This document shows, piece by piece, positions 45,594-59,221 of a stretch of 64,000 bases of DNA. The stretch spans positions 62,001 to 126,000 of the forward strand of contig JAVYIG010004967.1 in the NCBI GenBank assembly GCA_035222895.1, given 5' to 3'. The notes under the pieces were generated by a model. It was not told the origin of the DNA. It made no database searches and saw only the letters and a program-made list of their open reading frames with translations. Position numbers and translations under genes: made by a program. How positions within the stretch are numbered: the first letter of the stretch is position 1; every line of letters begins with the position of its first letter. This stretch comes from Strongylocentrotus droebachiensis (lineage: Eukaryota; Echinodermata; Echinoidea; Camarodonta; Strongylocentrotidae).

Positions 45594-46198
45594 CGCTGTC
45601 TGTATCCTGTTATCCATCTTTATAATCTAAACCCTTCCAATACAAACGAACGGACTATTTCCCCCATTCAGAAAAGCAGAAATAAGACGTTTCTTATGAA
45701 AAATCTACAGGTTAACCCTAAATGTATCTAAATATAATTATATTTTTCTTGCATGAATTTAGTATGATAATGGTGCAATTTATCACAAAATGTCATTCAG
45801 CAAAACAGAGGTTCAGGCACCTCTTTTAAAGTGAGAACTCTATAAAGAATCAAAGCGCACCTGTCGAGTGAATGACACATATCTAGAGAATTGAACGCAA
45901 CTGCACACGTCTCTCACAACAAGTACTTCTACGATGTCCGTCTATACGATGCTTTCTCTAGTCTAAAAGGGCTATAAGATACAGTCCCTTGACAGCTAGA
46001 ACGCAGACAAACAGCAAGAAGAGCCAGCTCAGTCTATCCATCAGTCTGGATGGTCTATGGTGTAGGATTGCTGGAGAACGGCAAGTAAATTCTGCCAGAC
46101 ATGGACTGATTGACACATTCAAATTGCAATAACATTAGTCTGCCTTTTCAAACCTCCCTTCCGTTTCATTCATTTTGAACGCATAACATTACAGATAA

Positions 46199-46575
46199 AA
46201 TGTCATGCGATTGCATTGTGAAATAAACGGTATGGAATCGATCAGAAAAAGTTGATCATCTAGCATATAAGTTTTGAGGTGTACTGCAAGGTTCTAGAAT
46301 CATCAAAATGATAAGAAATTTGGCCCAGTCTTGGTAAAGTTACAGCACTGTACACATAAAGATCTATTTGGGACTAAACGAACATGTGGCATAGAAATCT
46401 GTACCGATTTTTATGCGGTCACATGCCATATTTATAATATTAGGCATTTGAAGAGCCATGCTTTCCAGGGATCATTTTCTATCTGATGTTCTTCCACACT
46501 TGCATAATAACAATTATAACGCATATAAATTATTTGTCACCTCTTCCCAGAAATCAACCTTCTCTTTAAGTCCAG
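46199..46575 (+). repeat. ~380-bp dispersed repeat, copy 1
   Basis: Long collinear identity with 63163-63550: CATGCGATTGCATTGTG, GTTGATCATCTAGCATATAA, ATCATCAAAATGATAAGAAA, GTCTTGGTAAAGTTACA, CATTTGAAGAGCCATGCTTT and GATGTTCTTCCACACTTGCA with ATAATAA, through CCTCTTCCCAGAA. No TIR was recognised. Confidence 0.9.
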
Positions 46576-47510
46576 AATCTGGTCAGTTATATTTCATTTT
46601 GAAATCTCTCCCCTTACCTGCTGCAAGACGAAGATGGCGTCGTCCACTAATTCATACGCCCATTATTTTTCAGGACCACACCATCTTTGGTTTGCCGCAA
46701 ATAAGAGGAAATCGCATTGGTTGAGATTGTTATAATCAAAATCAGCCAGTGTTCCGGACTACCCTAAATATGGCATGATTGACCTTTCTGAAGTATTGTA
46801 AAACCAGATACAGCATAAATCTTTTGCGAATTGTCAAGGACTTCCATTTCCATAACAAGAAACTTATGCGAAAAGCAAAAATTGAATGTCATGTCGATCA
46901 TGATTTAATTCTTTCGCAGCATCACACTTTTGCAAATATGAAACACTCGCGAAATCTGCAAACATTCCATGAACGCAAAATGTTAAGTATGTGGAGCACA
47001 TGTTTAATAGATGGGATGATTAATGATTTCTGTCAAGTAATGGCATGATACAGGAAAAGGTTTCTCTGCCAGACTAAGCCATTGACAGCAAGAAAACTTA
47101 GATATGAATTTCTTGATTGTCAAATTCTTAAAAGCAATTTCGCAACACAAATTGGCAGATATTGTCTTTTGCTTTCAGCAGATAATTCATGCGTAAATAT
47201 GAATATAACATTGCATCATGCGATGACTTGACACATACAGTACAAAACCAATTATTATGAACTCAACACATTTCTGAGAGCTGTAATCACAAATGAAGAA
47301 ATTATTATGTAGAGCCTACTGACTATTGTTGACTTGTCTTCTTTACATGTGTAGACTTCTTTCAAGACCAGAAAAACTAAACTCTTGCAACTTTTGAAGG
47401 CAAGTGAAAAAGCACTGTCAAAGATGTTTTCTGGGGAACCTTAACAACCTCAAAGTTCATCCATCACAATCCTGCTTTGACACAAGAAAAGAAGAACTCT
47501 TCAGGCTTAA

Positions 47511-47700
47511 GCCCCACTGCACTTACATGTATAGCTACTTGCGCCCTCTATATAGCAAACAATGCCTAATCAGTGCATGTTGGTCCCCCATGATCCCCTT
47601 TTTCTTATGTTAATTGAGAGCTGATTTGATGAGATAACCACCTGTCAGTGATCTTGCAGGGAGGTCTAAACACCTCTGGCCAAACTAGTACAGACGGGCT
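47511..47700. mobile_element. TTAA-flanked MITE, copy 2
   Basis: It lies between TTAA at 47507-47510 and TTAA at 47701-47704, with ends GCCCCACTGCAC and GTACAGACGGGCT. The body matches 8346-8512 with an extra ~20-base AATTGAGAGCTGATTTGATG insertion. Confidence 0.75.
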
Positions 47701-48029
47701 TTAAAACAACTTCTGCTGGTCCAGGCTATACCTCAAGCATCTACAGTACATTCTCATTTCTCAATGCCTCTGATGGCCTTCTCAAGAGCATATTATCAGG
47801 GTCTGCGAGGGGAAGACTAAGCAGGTCGAAACACTACCCAGTGATAAGGCCATTGGCGGGTCTCTGGGGAGACTGGGGGAGGCACAAATGTAGCCCTACT
47901 TCCTGTCTGGGTCCAATGTCAAACTGGAATGTCTGACCCTCACAGCTGTCTGCTAGAAAACTTCGGGGAGGAAGGCACAGAGATAGTCCTCGTCTTCTGG
48001 CCTGTTTAGACTGAGGAAATATATGCAAG

Positions 48030-48480
48030 ACTTGTATATATCTTTAAAAAACATTGTATAAAGAATCATCATGAAGGCTGGATAACAACATTGGGTATAG
48101 TTTAGACGAGGCCAGTTGACACAACAGCTGGCCAATCATCGGTACTAATTCACGATAAGCCCTGCCCATAAATGTTTTTTTTCTTCATATGATCCAACGT
48201 TTCCAGACTAGAACCGTACATCGTACCCTGGTTCTTTATCAAGCTTTCATTCAAAAAATGCTCAAACATGCATTTCATTATAGGACGTTCCATTCAATGT
48301 ATCATTAAATGATGCAATTCATTGTAGGACGTTTCATTATATGATGCAATTCATCAGAGGATGTTCCATTCAACGTTTCATAAATGATGTTCTTTCTAGA
48401 AAAAAAGTTATTACACAGACTTGTCGTATAGCTAGATACGTTATACAATGAATTTTGGTAGTCTGAATGGGAAAACTTGT
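48030..48480. mobile_element. Degenerate MITE of the TATAAAGAATC family
   Basis: ATTGTATAAAGAATCATCATG at the left and GATACGTTATACAATGAATT with AGTCTGAATGGG at the right resemble the ends of the 7316-7668 element. TTCATTATAGGACGTTCCATT-type units repeat three times at 48270-48385. Confidence 0.5.
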
Positions 48481-50163
48481 CAGCCTATCTTCGGAAGAGC
48501 TCTGGCAACGCCAGATGTTGGGAGGTGATCAGTCATGAACACAAGCTGCTGCTGCAAGTATATGTGATATGTACGACTATAAATACATGTATACATGTTA
48601 CAGTTCAGAAATGGAAACATCTTGATATTAGACCTTGTACTAAAAGTATGTACAATCTGTAATAGGACTTGTACACTGTAAGCCTACATAGCAGGCCTAA
48701 GGAATAGTACTTCTCTATACAGGTAGTATAATGAGTGTGCAGTTGGTCTACCTGTTACAAGCGTACATCAATTGTGCACCATATTTTAATATTACAATAA
48801 CATGCCATTTTTTTAAAATTCCAACTACAACGTACAGTAGGTGTACAGGATTCCTCTTTTTAATTGTACAACATTTTGGTTGTATTTTTTATTTCAGTAT
48901 GGTAACACTTAATTTTTTTTTGACGAAACCATTGTATGCAGGTTACAAACATTTTGCCCGTTTCAAAGTTTGGTCAAGCTTGCTTGCCCACACTTTCTTT
49001 TTTTTTTCTTGTTTTTTTCTTGTTTTTTAATTTTTTTGGGGGGTAAGAAACAGACAAATATGATGCAATAGAACATATCACTTTGTTTTTATTCACAAAT
49101 AAATAAGATGAGCTTTGTTTTCACTCCTGAGAAAATAGGAATATCATAATTCCACATGTACACTGCAGATCCAGCTCTGAAAATTAACCTGTTGAATCTG
49201 CCATTCTCAAAACAAACATTGAATTATTATAAAAGATCATTTTATTATGGCCTGGGAAGCCCATTGTCAAACCAACTACCAAATAAACCACAACTGAACC
49301 CCAAAATAGACCACAAAGTTCCCAAGGAGATACCACAAAAGAAACAAGCCTCTATAAAAATGAAAAAAATCATAATAATAGAAATTGTGAACCTTATTTG
49401 GCTTCTCTGTACCATGAGGTCTCTGTAAAATACAAGGCTTACATGTATGTCAACCTTACAGGAAAACCACAGGAATTTTGATCATAGCTTGTGTAAATAC
49501 ATATGGTACATGTAATATCATTTCCACTACCAATATTTGACCTTGAATGTAAGAGAGGATCTTGGCTTTGATAAAAAAAAAAATGTCCTGTTGTTGCATC
49601 TCATCGCACAGTCCTCAAATTGTTTACAGTCGTTTGAACAATGGAAAAAAGTGTCCTCTTCTAAAACAGAGACACAACAAACAACACATGTACAATGTTT
49701 GTACAAATACAAATTTAGCTGGTCATGTTTTTTTCCATGTAGAAGTATACATCAGTATGTGGCACAGAAGAATGTGTCGCATAAATGAGAGTAAACATTG
49801 GGGTGCTCAATGAATAAAGAAAAGATGTTTGAGGCCACACTGATTGTAATGGGGCACTTCAATAGATTTATTTTCACTTATTCTCCAGAAATAATTCTTA
49901 TATCATGTACTCAGTAATGAGTTCATGATCCATGGAAATAGAATTGTAAAGCATGTAATTGGTAGTGGCTATGGCTTTACATGAATTTTAAGGTAAAGAC
50001 CAGTATTGGAAACAAACCAATTTCAAAAAATGAAATGGAAGCTCTTTATTACCAATCATGTGAAAGAATATGTTTTGACTAATACATGATGATAAAAAAT
50101 TTGCCGGGAAACCGCCTACTAAATGATATATTTGGTAAATTAGTTTATCTATTGGACTGTGAG

Positions 50164-50377
50164 AGATAAATGCACGTGTCGCGCACGTGTGCGTAGTCCC
50201 ATATACATCTTTCTGTGTACAGTGCTTGTAACTTTACAAAGACTGGGCCAAATTTCTTATCATTTTGATGATTCCGGAACCTTACAGTACACACCAATAC
50301 TTATATGCTAGATGATCAACCTTTTCTGATCGATTCCACAACGTTTCTTTCACAATGCAATCGCATGACCATAACTG
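50164..50377 (-). repeat. ~380-bp dispersed repeat, truncated inverted copy
   Basis: On the minus strand it runs from CATGCGATTGCATTGTG through AAGGTTGATCATCTAGCATA, AATCATCAAAATGATAAGAAA and TGTACACAGAAAGATGTATA with TGGGACTACGCACACGTG. It stops before the second half of the family. Confidence 0.85.
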
Positions 50378-50980
50378 ATCTTTATCTTTAACAACTGGCA
50401 AATTTGTCCTTCAACCGAAACCTAAAGATATCTCTACGGGTGAAAATATTTACTTATACAGTAAATAAACTGTCTACTTCAACTTCTAGCATTTCAAAGC
50501 ATCCTCTATCAAAATATACATGATACTTTTGACCTCAATAAATGTCCTTTAATTGTCTTTCCCAAGCAAGTGCACTGTACAAACTACAAAGGAAATATGT
50601 CATTATGATCCATTCAAGATCATGTCTGTTTCAAATTCCTGGAATTCCCCCACAGTGTAATGTACATTGATTGGAGATATCACTGCCAGCCAGTTTGACA
50701 CTCCCGCACTGACAGGCATTGTTTGTTTACAAAACACGGCCAGCTGTCATTTCAAAACAAAGGCTGGGTGACAATGGGAAATGTCAAACTTCGATCCCAG
50801 CATTTATTGGTTTTGAAGAGCAAGTACACATATGTGGCAATGTACACATGTACAAGTTGACCTGCATTCTACAGTTTGCTTGAGCCAATTTGTTTTGTGG
50901 TTCTTTGTGATTTGGAATTCCATACATATTTTATATAAAATTTTGATTTTTATCATATAAGAACATTTACAATAACAAAA

Positions 50981-51249
50981 ACATGTTTAGCATTTGAAAA
51001 ATAGGAAGGGGAGGGCTTTTTTTTTCTTCTTCAAAATGGCCGCACGGTTCATTTTCCCTGACGTCCAGCAAGTTGTGCTATTTTTCACGATGCCCCCCCC
51101 CCCAGCATTTTTTCCTCTTTTTTTTTAATCAGAAAAAATCATTTTAGCAGAATTTTTTTCCTTTAAAAAAAAAAAAAGGGAAAAAAAAAAATATTGGGGA
51201 AAAAAGCAGGCGGCCTCAAAAAAGGGAGTGGGCGAGGATGTTAAACATT
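50981..51249. mobile_element. MITE with CATGTTTAGCGTCC ends, degenerate copy 2
   Basis: It keeps ACATGTTTAGC at the left, GAAAAATAGGAAGGGGAGGG, CATTTTCCCTGAC and GCAGGCGGCC...GATGTTAAACAT at the right. Homopolymer runs have expanded. Confidence 0.7.
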
Positions 51250-52193
51250 AATTTCATGTTTTAATGACCTTGGTCATTTGTTCAAATTCTGTGAAAACAA
51301 ACAAGAGTATCAGCCTTCGAGCTCCTTGTCAATGTCATGTTTTGTTTCTCTTCATAAACTATAACAATTCAATTAAATGTAATTTACACATTTAAAGCTA
51401 GTTTGCACGATATCTTCAATTGTCTTTGGAGCATTGCCCAGAATACATTAGTCGTTGTCTACACTAATGCACATGGGCTTATGTACTGTAGGAATGATAT
51501 TTTTCCGGGTCTGTGTCAATGGTGGCCCCTGTTTAAATTGATGGGTCCAAAGTTCCAAATAGTTCATTTCACAGTCTGAGAAATCTACAGAATACACTCT
51601 ACTTTAAAACAATGGATTTAAGCTAGTAAATATCCATGATTAGAGCAAGATAATGACATTACTCAAAATGGGACTACACATTGCTGCAGTACAGATTTAC
51701 ATGAAGGGCCTACTTTACATCCCGACCTACAACCGGACGTGTGGGCCAACCATGTGCATAAAGACAGCCCATCCTGATCAACAGGTCATGATTTGGCCAC
51801 TTTCTCTCATCTATGGTCCTACATGTACATATAGACTTTAGTGTATTCAACCTTGGTACTATTGAGGCCTACATTGAACATCACCTTTTGGACTTTATAA
51901 ATCTGATGTGCACAGGTAAATGTTCCTCTACGGAAATGTACTGTTGGAGAACTTCCTTCCAGTACCAGGTTGGATAGGGCACACGACACCTGACTTCCTC
52001 ATTTAAGAGTTTCCTGCACAGTTTTCCTATACTATTTCCTTTTTCACCACAGGTACACAGTTTCCCAAAACTGCTTTCACACTTAATTTAAGGAAAATTT
52101 AACCTTAATAGACAACTACCTGTACTTTAAAAGAAAAACTGGTGAAAGTTTCTCTTATTTTTCTGAATAGATCTGCTGACCCAAGACTTTAAA

Positions 52194-52460
52194 AGTTATA
52201 GTAAATTCTGATCATCTAAACAAATATGTATCCTTTATCCAGATTGATAAAATTCAGGAGTTTCAACATACATGTATAGAGGCATCAAATACTCCAAACA
52301 AAACATCAGCGACAATCAATGTAAATATCAACAGAAGAATGAGAAAGTTATAGTAAATTCTGATCACCAAACAAATATTTATCCTTTGCCAGATTGATAC
52401 AATTCAGGAATCTCAATATACAGACATCCAATATCAGCTGACAATCAATGTAAATATCAG
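52194..52460. repeat. Tandem duplication, period about 152 bp
   Basis: AGTTATAGTAAATTCTGATCA, CAAATAT-TATCCTTT-CCAGA, TTGATA-AATTCAGGA and GACAATCAATGTAAATATCA recur in the same order from 52194 and 52346. Confidence 0.85.
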
Positions 52461-53466
52461 AAAAATTCTTTGCAGAATGTAAATTCTTTTTGACAATGCA
52501 TTCCTTTCTCAGGGAAGCAGAAAATATTTGTGTGTAATCCTCTTAGTAGAGGCCAAGACATCTACAATGCCAACAATGAAATCCACAATGAGAACAATGC
52601 AATGCACATACCATCTCGTAGCTGAACATTCTAAAGTCTAAACCCCAAAGTTCTTTGCCATACATATACAATGGTTTTTAACTTATACTGTACCCGTTGC
52701 ATTTTACATTCCTCCACAAAATCCCATGATAACCTCCCAGCTTCGTGATCGCTGTAAAGGTCCAATAGATCCACTGTTCAGGAGGGAGACTGGGAGTGAA
52801 AAACTTTTGACAACCTGTTCGGAGAAGTTTCTGTGAATTCTGTGAGTCCTTCGATACTGTTACTGGACGTAAACAGCGCCCAGTCTCACTTCAAGTCTTG
52901 CACAACTTTTTTCAAATCGAATCCGAGTGAAAAACGATCTACAAGGTACAGAAAGACTCTCATATTTTAAAACTGTTCTTCCATTATGATCTACTTGTTA
53001 AACTGCAATATCCTTTTAATTCCCCTGAAACACAACTCACAGTGAAGCGTTGCACGTTGATAAAATTGACGAGAACCGATAAGGGGGCTGCGGGTGACTA
53101 GACTATCAGGCAGGCTGGCATCCCTTAGCTGAGCGCAGCATGAAGTAGGTTTTCCCATGGCCTAAAACACTGCTGACCATGCCATTTGCAGGAGTGGGTC
53201 AGCATTTCCTAGCATCGTCAAAAAAAAAGTGTCCCACTGCAAAACGACGACGTTTACACTTGCATTGCCATTTGTGTACTACACCTATACATGTATGTAG
53301 GCCCTACTGGATTGCAGGGAACAGTTACATGTACACAATGTATAGACAATTTCTGATGTATTTCTGCCTTGATAGGTATCTCTGAGAGTTCTATACAGTA
53401 TACATACACCAGTAATTGTGATCTACAACATTTATGTTCAAGTTAGCTTGTGCAGGCCTAATATTC

Positions 53467-53832
53467 TAAGGCCATTTAAAAAAATATACATGTTTAGCGT
53501 CCCCGCCCGCTTCCTTTATGGGGGCCGCCTCCTATTTTATTTTATTTTTTATTTTTGAATTTTTTTGAATTTTTTGATTTTTTTTTTTTTTTTTGAAAGA
53601 AAAAAACATGAAAAACTGCTTAAATGGCTCTATTTCTGATTTAAAAAAAAAAAAAAAAATTGTTGGGAGGCCATCTTAAAAAAAGATGGCCCCGACTGTC
53701 AGGGAAAATGTATCGAGCGGCCATTTTGAGCGGCCATTTTGAAATAAAAAATAAAAAATAAAAAGGGCCCCCTCCTTCCTATTTTTCGAAAAAACAGGAC
53801 GCTAAACATGTTTTTTTTTTTATTTGGCCTAA
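53467..53832. mobile_element. MITE with CATGTTTAGCGTCC ends, copy 3 (inverted relative to copy 1)
   Basis: It begins TAAGGCCATTT...ATACATGTTTAGCGTCCCCG and ends GGACGCTAAACATG...ATTTGGCCTA. The interior matches the reverse of 33121-33441, including ACTGTCAGGGAAAATGTA and GGCCATTTTGA (twice). Confidence 0.85.
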
Positions 53833-54509
53833 AATGCACCTTCTCTAAAACAAGGATATCCTGGCAAGGGCATTCATCTATAAATAACTTCTAGCAGAGC
53901 CTGACATTAGAATGACTTTGAGCTTGCACACATGATTCGCTATTTCTATCTTCGTACAGCCCGATCATAGTTTCAGACATCTACATGTCAGTTTGCAAAA
54001 CCCGGAAGTTTTAAACAACGACCCAAACAAGAACAAGAGTCTACACAGCACCAAGTTTTGAACAAATAGCTGAGCAAGCAGTCATCATAACTACATGTAC
54101 AATCTGGAGAAACCACAAAGTTAAATCAAAATGCGTCAACATCTCACATAACCGTAAGTGAGGACCCCCACCTCCCCCTCCCACGCATCTTGTAGTTATT
54201 GCTCTCACTCTATGATGGCTTGTACTTTGTGGTTTTAAACTTGAGAGTAGGCCTAGACTTCAAGTTTACGAAACAAGCAATTCCAAACAGTTCTTCATTA
54301 CCAGGTTAACCTCAGAGTATAAAAGGGAAGTTTCTTTATTTTTAATCGGTTCTCGCTCAAACTTTCACTGACCTGTTTCTCTCATTTTTCTGCTTCTATT
54401 TTAAACCAACCTAATAATACCAGAGTGGACTTCCTCTCTATAACCACATCCCACAAGCTATAAACAGACTGTTGGGTAAAACAAGTTACTATAAATACTA
54501 TGTAGACCT

Positions 54510-54668
54510 GGGCCCCATTGCACAAGACTTACCATTGATGGTAACTCTGCCATCAATGGTAACTACCATGGAAACCTTGATTTTGATTGGCTGTTGAGCC
54601 CTGTTACCATGGTAGTTACTATTGATGGCAAAGTTACCATCAGTGGTAAGTTTTATGCAACTGGGCCC
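54510..54668. mobile_element. 159-bp MITE with GGGCCC ends and ACCAT-type subrepeats
   Basis: GGGCCCCATTGCACAAGACT at the left is mirrored by AGTTTTATGCAACTGGGCCC at the right. The inner halves are an inverted array of TTACCAT-GATGGTAA motifs around TTGATTTTGATTGGCTG. Confidence 0.85.
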
Positions 54669-57463
54669 TGCAGATAAGGAACACAGCAACTGGTTTTGGG
54701 GGGGATATGTATCGCTGGAGTGGGACATCTTTTGAATAGACAAGCTTCCCCTGCCACCCATCAAGTTCGCATTCTTGCCGATCAGCCATAGAGAAGATTA
54801 CTGCTATGAAAGAACCTGGTGAAACGCAGGTCAAAAGTTCATGCAACCAACGGTACATCCAGCACTTTCGATGATCTGCTGGTCTCTACAACCCCTCCGT
54901 CCACCATACCATAAAAACGCAAGACCACTGAACTGTCTGGAATATTCCTTTCAAAAGTTGGTCCAAAACTATATACTGTACAGCCATGGTTACAAAGCTC
55001 ACAGTATACAAGAAAAATCCTATAATGCAGATTACAATTCTAAACCGATTTGTTGTAATTCCTTTTGTTTGGATTATAAGAATAAGAAAAAAAATCGCAG
55101 AATCCTGATTGACTATCTACAAAGGCATTAGTTTCAGAACCACTGACGTATTTCCTGAGCGCATCAAAGATGCTTATGAAGGTTCTGTCAACCACAAAAA
55201 TGCTGAGGTTACCCAATGCATGAATGTAGATTAGTTATGTCTCATAATAACTATACACCTGTTAGAATGTAAGGTCGGTGACCCTATAAATACCTCAGGA
55301 GAACATTGTCTTCTGTCTTTATTTCTTCAAATATAAAAGGTTAGGGATAGGGTTAGGTTAGATATACATGTAGTATTTGGGCCATGGTAGACTTTAGGAA
55401 TTTGATAAGATTAGGAAATTGCCAGAGTGTGAGTCATATACCCCAAAATCATACTTATCTTGTTTACTAAAATATTGACACATTGAGGGAAATTTGTATA
55501 AAGGGGAAAAGACAACTGCAATGAAAAGGGTCTTACACACACAATTAGTTCAGAAAGAAATGTCAAGGAGCTCAGATGGAATAAACCGTATGGTAAATCA
55601 ATTCTCAAACTCTGCGACACTCATCATCTTCCAGTTCTTCATGAGAATTGACCCACTCATATACATACAATAATCTTCTATGAATTATTATCTACAGAAC
55701 CCCCTCCCGACCAAAAGAAAAGAAAAAATTAATAATAATAACAATAACAATAACAATCATGAATGAATAAATGAATAACAAATAACAAATAACAATAAAA
55801 TACAGGACTTTGAGAATGAAAGAAGGAGGGTTTCCCAGAGTTTCCATGATACTGTCTGCGTAGCAAGACTGACAGTACTACTCAATCAGCACTGCAAGCT
55901 GTTAGAAGCAAACATTGACCCTATGAACTTCTCTATCTGCTCTTTAATCTAAATTGTATGTTGAGCATGAACAGATTCCCAGCTTCCTCTCACAGTATTA
56001 ACAGACACACGCAGGCATATACATGTATGTGCACTGTCCCAACCATTTCACAACATTACTTTGGCATTCGTGTGTTACCATACAGATATTCATCTAGTTG
56101 CGAATTTCCCCAAATGTATACATTTTTTTAACCGCAAGGGAGTTCGATATTTCCTAGTGATCATATTTGGCGGTCCAAAGTTATTAATTAATATCGGTTA
56201 TATTAGTCAGTTATTCTTCGCAAAATTAAAGGAAATCACAATCTCATGCTTTGTTTTTTCTTGTGCCATCAAATGCATGCAATTGCATAGTTGTTCCTTA
56301 GAAATAAGTTTCTTACAAAAAAACAATAATGTGAAAAACCATAAACTATCCAGACTTTTGCGAGAGGTTCAGATTCTCAGAAGTTTCAAGCCACAAAATA
56401 GTAGTAAATAAAGTAAATAAAGTTTAAAAAATAGCCAGTACAGCTTTGGACAAAAATTAAAGGGTTCTAAATATCAAAATGCATATTACATGTAGAATTG
56501 TGGTGTCAAAATCTCTTTTTTTTTTCTATAGAAAACCTTAACGAGTTCTGTTGAATGAAAAAGGGTATCTTCTACACTGCCGACTGCTGTGCAATACTGG
56601 CATCTGATTACTTTTATAAATTATGAATTCTACACAGAACAATTGGCTATATTGTTTCCAGATGTCAAAGTTCCGCTGCACTATTCACTGACGGGGGGAA
56701 TAAACAAACAGGCCGTGCACAAAGTTGACATTTGCCAGAGTACACATAATACATACATGCAAGACTATTTGGCAAATTTTGTACCATTGAGAGCGAAAAA
56801 GTACAATGTATAATTCCACAGGCTGTATCAAAGTCATCCTCTTTGTAAAGTTCACAATGTTGTTGTACTTATCAGAATTACAAAAACACAATTTTGTGTT
56901 CATTGTCATTGCATGTTTCCATTCTAATTTTAGAAGTCTGTGGAGGTTTATATCTGTAAAAGGTCGAGTGACTTCCACTTTAAAACTACAGGGTGTATGC
57001 CGATTGCTGTAACAAAAGTAATTTTCCATTTCATTTCACCCTCAACAGAGCGCTATTAATAAGCTATTTGAGGGAAAAAATAAGACCTACCTACCTCCCT
57101 CCTCCTTCTTTTCCCTCTTTTGTCATCAACACAAACCTTCACACAAGTTTAATCAGTCTTAAGGGGGGCGGCTAATTAAGTTTCCTAAGAAGTACCATGG
57201 TGATCCAAATCTGCGAGCCAACTTGTCTGGGAAAACAAATCATCTCTGCAAACAAAAATATTATCATAAATCTTTTAAAAATAGCATTCCATACAATTAG
57301 ATGAAGAGTAATGTTCTTTATTTTAATCAGTGCCATATAAGTGAATCTTTCCCACATTATTTATCCTACACAGCGTTTTGTCGGCAGCTGTTCTCAAAAA
57401 GGCTTACAGCCCATGGCAATACATGTACTGTAGCTCTTACAGCTCACTCACGGGCCGCCGATG

Positions 57464-57506
57464 AACAAGATTTATGATGAATTGTTAATTCATCATAAAT
57501 CTTGTT
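57464..57506. repeat. Perfect 20-bp-arm hairpin with 3-base loop
   Basis: AACAAGATTTATGATGAATT is followed by GTT and then by its exact reverse complement. No run of T follows and the surrounding sequence gives no sign of a gene. Confidence 0.9.
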
Positions 57507-59221
57507 GATTCGTGGATTATTCTCAGAAGTGAAAAAAAAAATCAAATTCCTACCTGTGTTCTGATATTCCATGTTATTTGGAGAGGAGTACATTGCATAA
57601 CATTCACATGTGTATCATCTACTCAGCGGCAGAAAGGTGTTAACTCTATTAAAATATATGAATTAATGCCCTTCAGATTCTCAACAGACAAAATACATTG
57701 GATAAGACTAGGAAGAACCTGTACCAGTACAAATGTACAGTAGTTTACAGGATCTACTGCGAAACTGTTTTTGTGCCTCTGCCATGCCAAGTCTCGTTGG
57801 GAATACCCAGCCGAACAAGGAGGGACAGAGAGACAAGAACAACAACTGGCAAACATGAATGTGTTTAGACGGAAATAACCAATACAGCAGGATCCTGACA
57901 GCGGTTGAAATTAAATGTAAAATGTAGACAGATGACTAATGAAGGGACTCCCAGTCGACCGGGTGATCTCGAACCCCCCTTTCAGACGACCAGAATTTAT
58001 TGTATTGCTTTACAGGAACACAGTATAGGTATACAATAAGCAATTACCTTAAGTCTGAACGTCTTAAAGAAAAAGAAACATCCTGCTTTAGGCTGAACGC
58101 TGAATTGTACGAAAATCGTGGGTGGGGATTATGAACACACTGCTGATTGGCCAGCTGTCAAGTCAATTGACCTGTTCAAATCCAGTTTCATTACACGACA
58201 CAACGTTTCTTCATGCAAGGATGTCATTCCAGTGTGCTATACAACGATTCCGTACAAGACATTCTTTAAATGATTACGTTGCTATCTAGTCTGAATGCCC
58301 CTTTTGCTGTACAACGATTCTTTATATGACGTTTCTTTACGCGAGCTACATGTATACATATACATGTATTCCCTCCAGTCTGAATAGGCCCTAAAACCCC
58401 ACAGCTGGTACCTTAATAGCTCTTCCGCATCACAGAGAAGAAATGACGTCATTCGAACCCAATGGCAAATCATCATCAACACTTACCCACAATATAGCCA
58501 CATCAACCATGAGATATGATCTGCCGTACTGTACATGTACATGTATGTGTGCGATACAATATGTGTGTGCATGCCCAGCTCATCACAATTAAAAACCACT
58601 AGTGGGACACTGTCACAATAGAAAATGGAACTGTATTCTAAATATGAACTATTAAATAAAAATTGAGGTCAATATGAACTTTAATTATTAATGCTCATCA
58701 TTTTTGCAAAGAACTCTATTACAGTGTACCATCACATTGTACACATCAACATAACTAGGGTAAACACTAATTGAAACTAGACAGTAAAAACCGCAGCAGT
58801 TTTGTTTCAGTTTTGATATTAGTTGTTTGTACGATACACATATAGCAGATCTATGGGTTATTTTTAGTATCAAGTGTATTTTCGAGGTAAAGATTAATTA
58901 CTTTCAAGAACATGTATATTAACCACATAATCGGATGTTATGACTACACTCCTGTATACTTGAAGCATTCCTCCTTAATGCGTACATCCACTTGTTCATC
59001 ATTTCTTTGAATAAAAAAAATAATGTTGCCAAAATGAACAAAACAAACACAGGAACTAGAGAGTTTTGTTTACCTAATTTGTTGTGAGAGACTAGCATCA
59101 GAGCTCCATACTAACATTTTTAGGGGCCTGTGGATGGCTGTCTGTGCTACAGCTGTAAGCCCTGAATTACAAGTACTTGTGGGGCTAACATGTAAAGCAG
59201 CTACGTATTACGATGCTTTTT

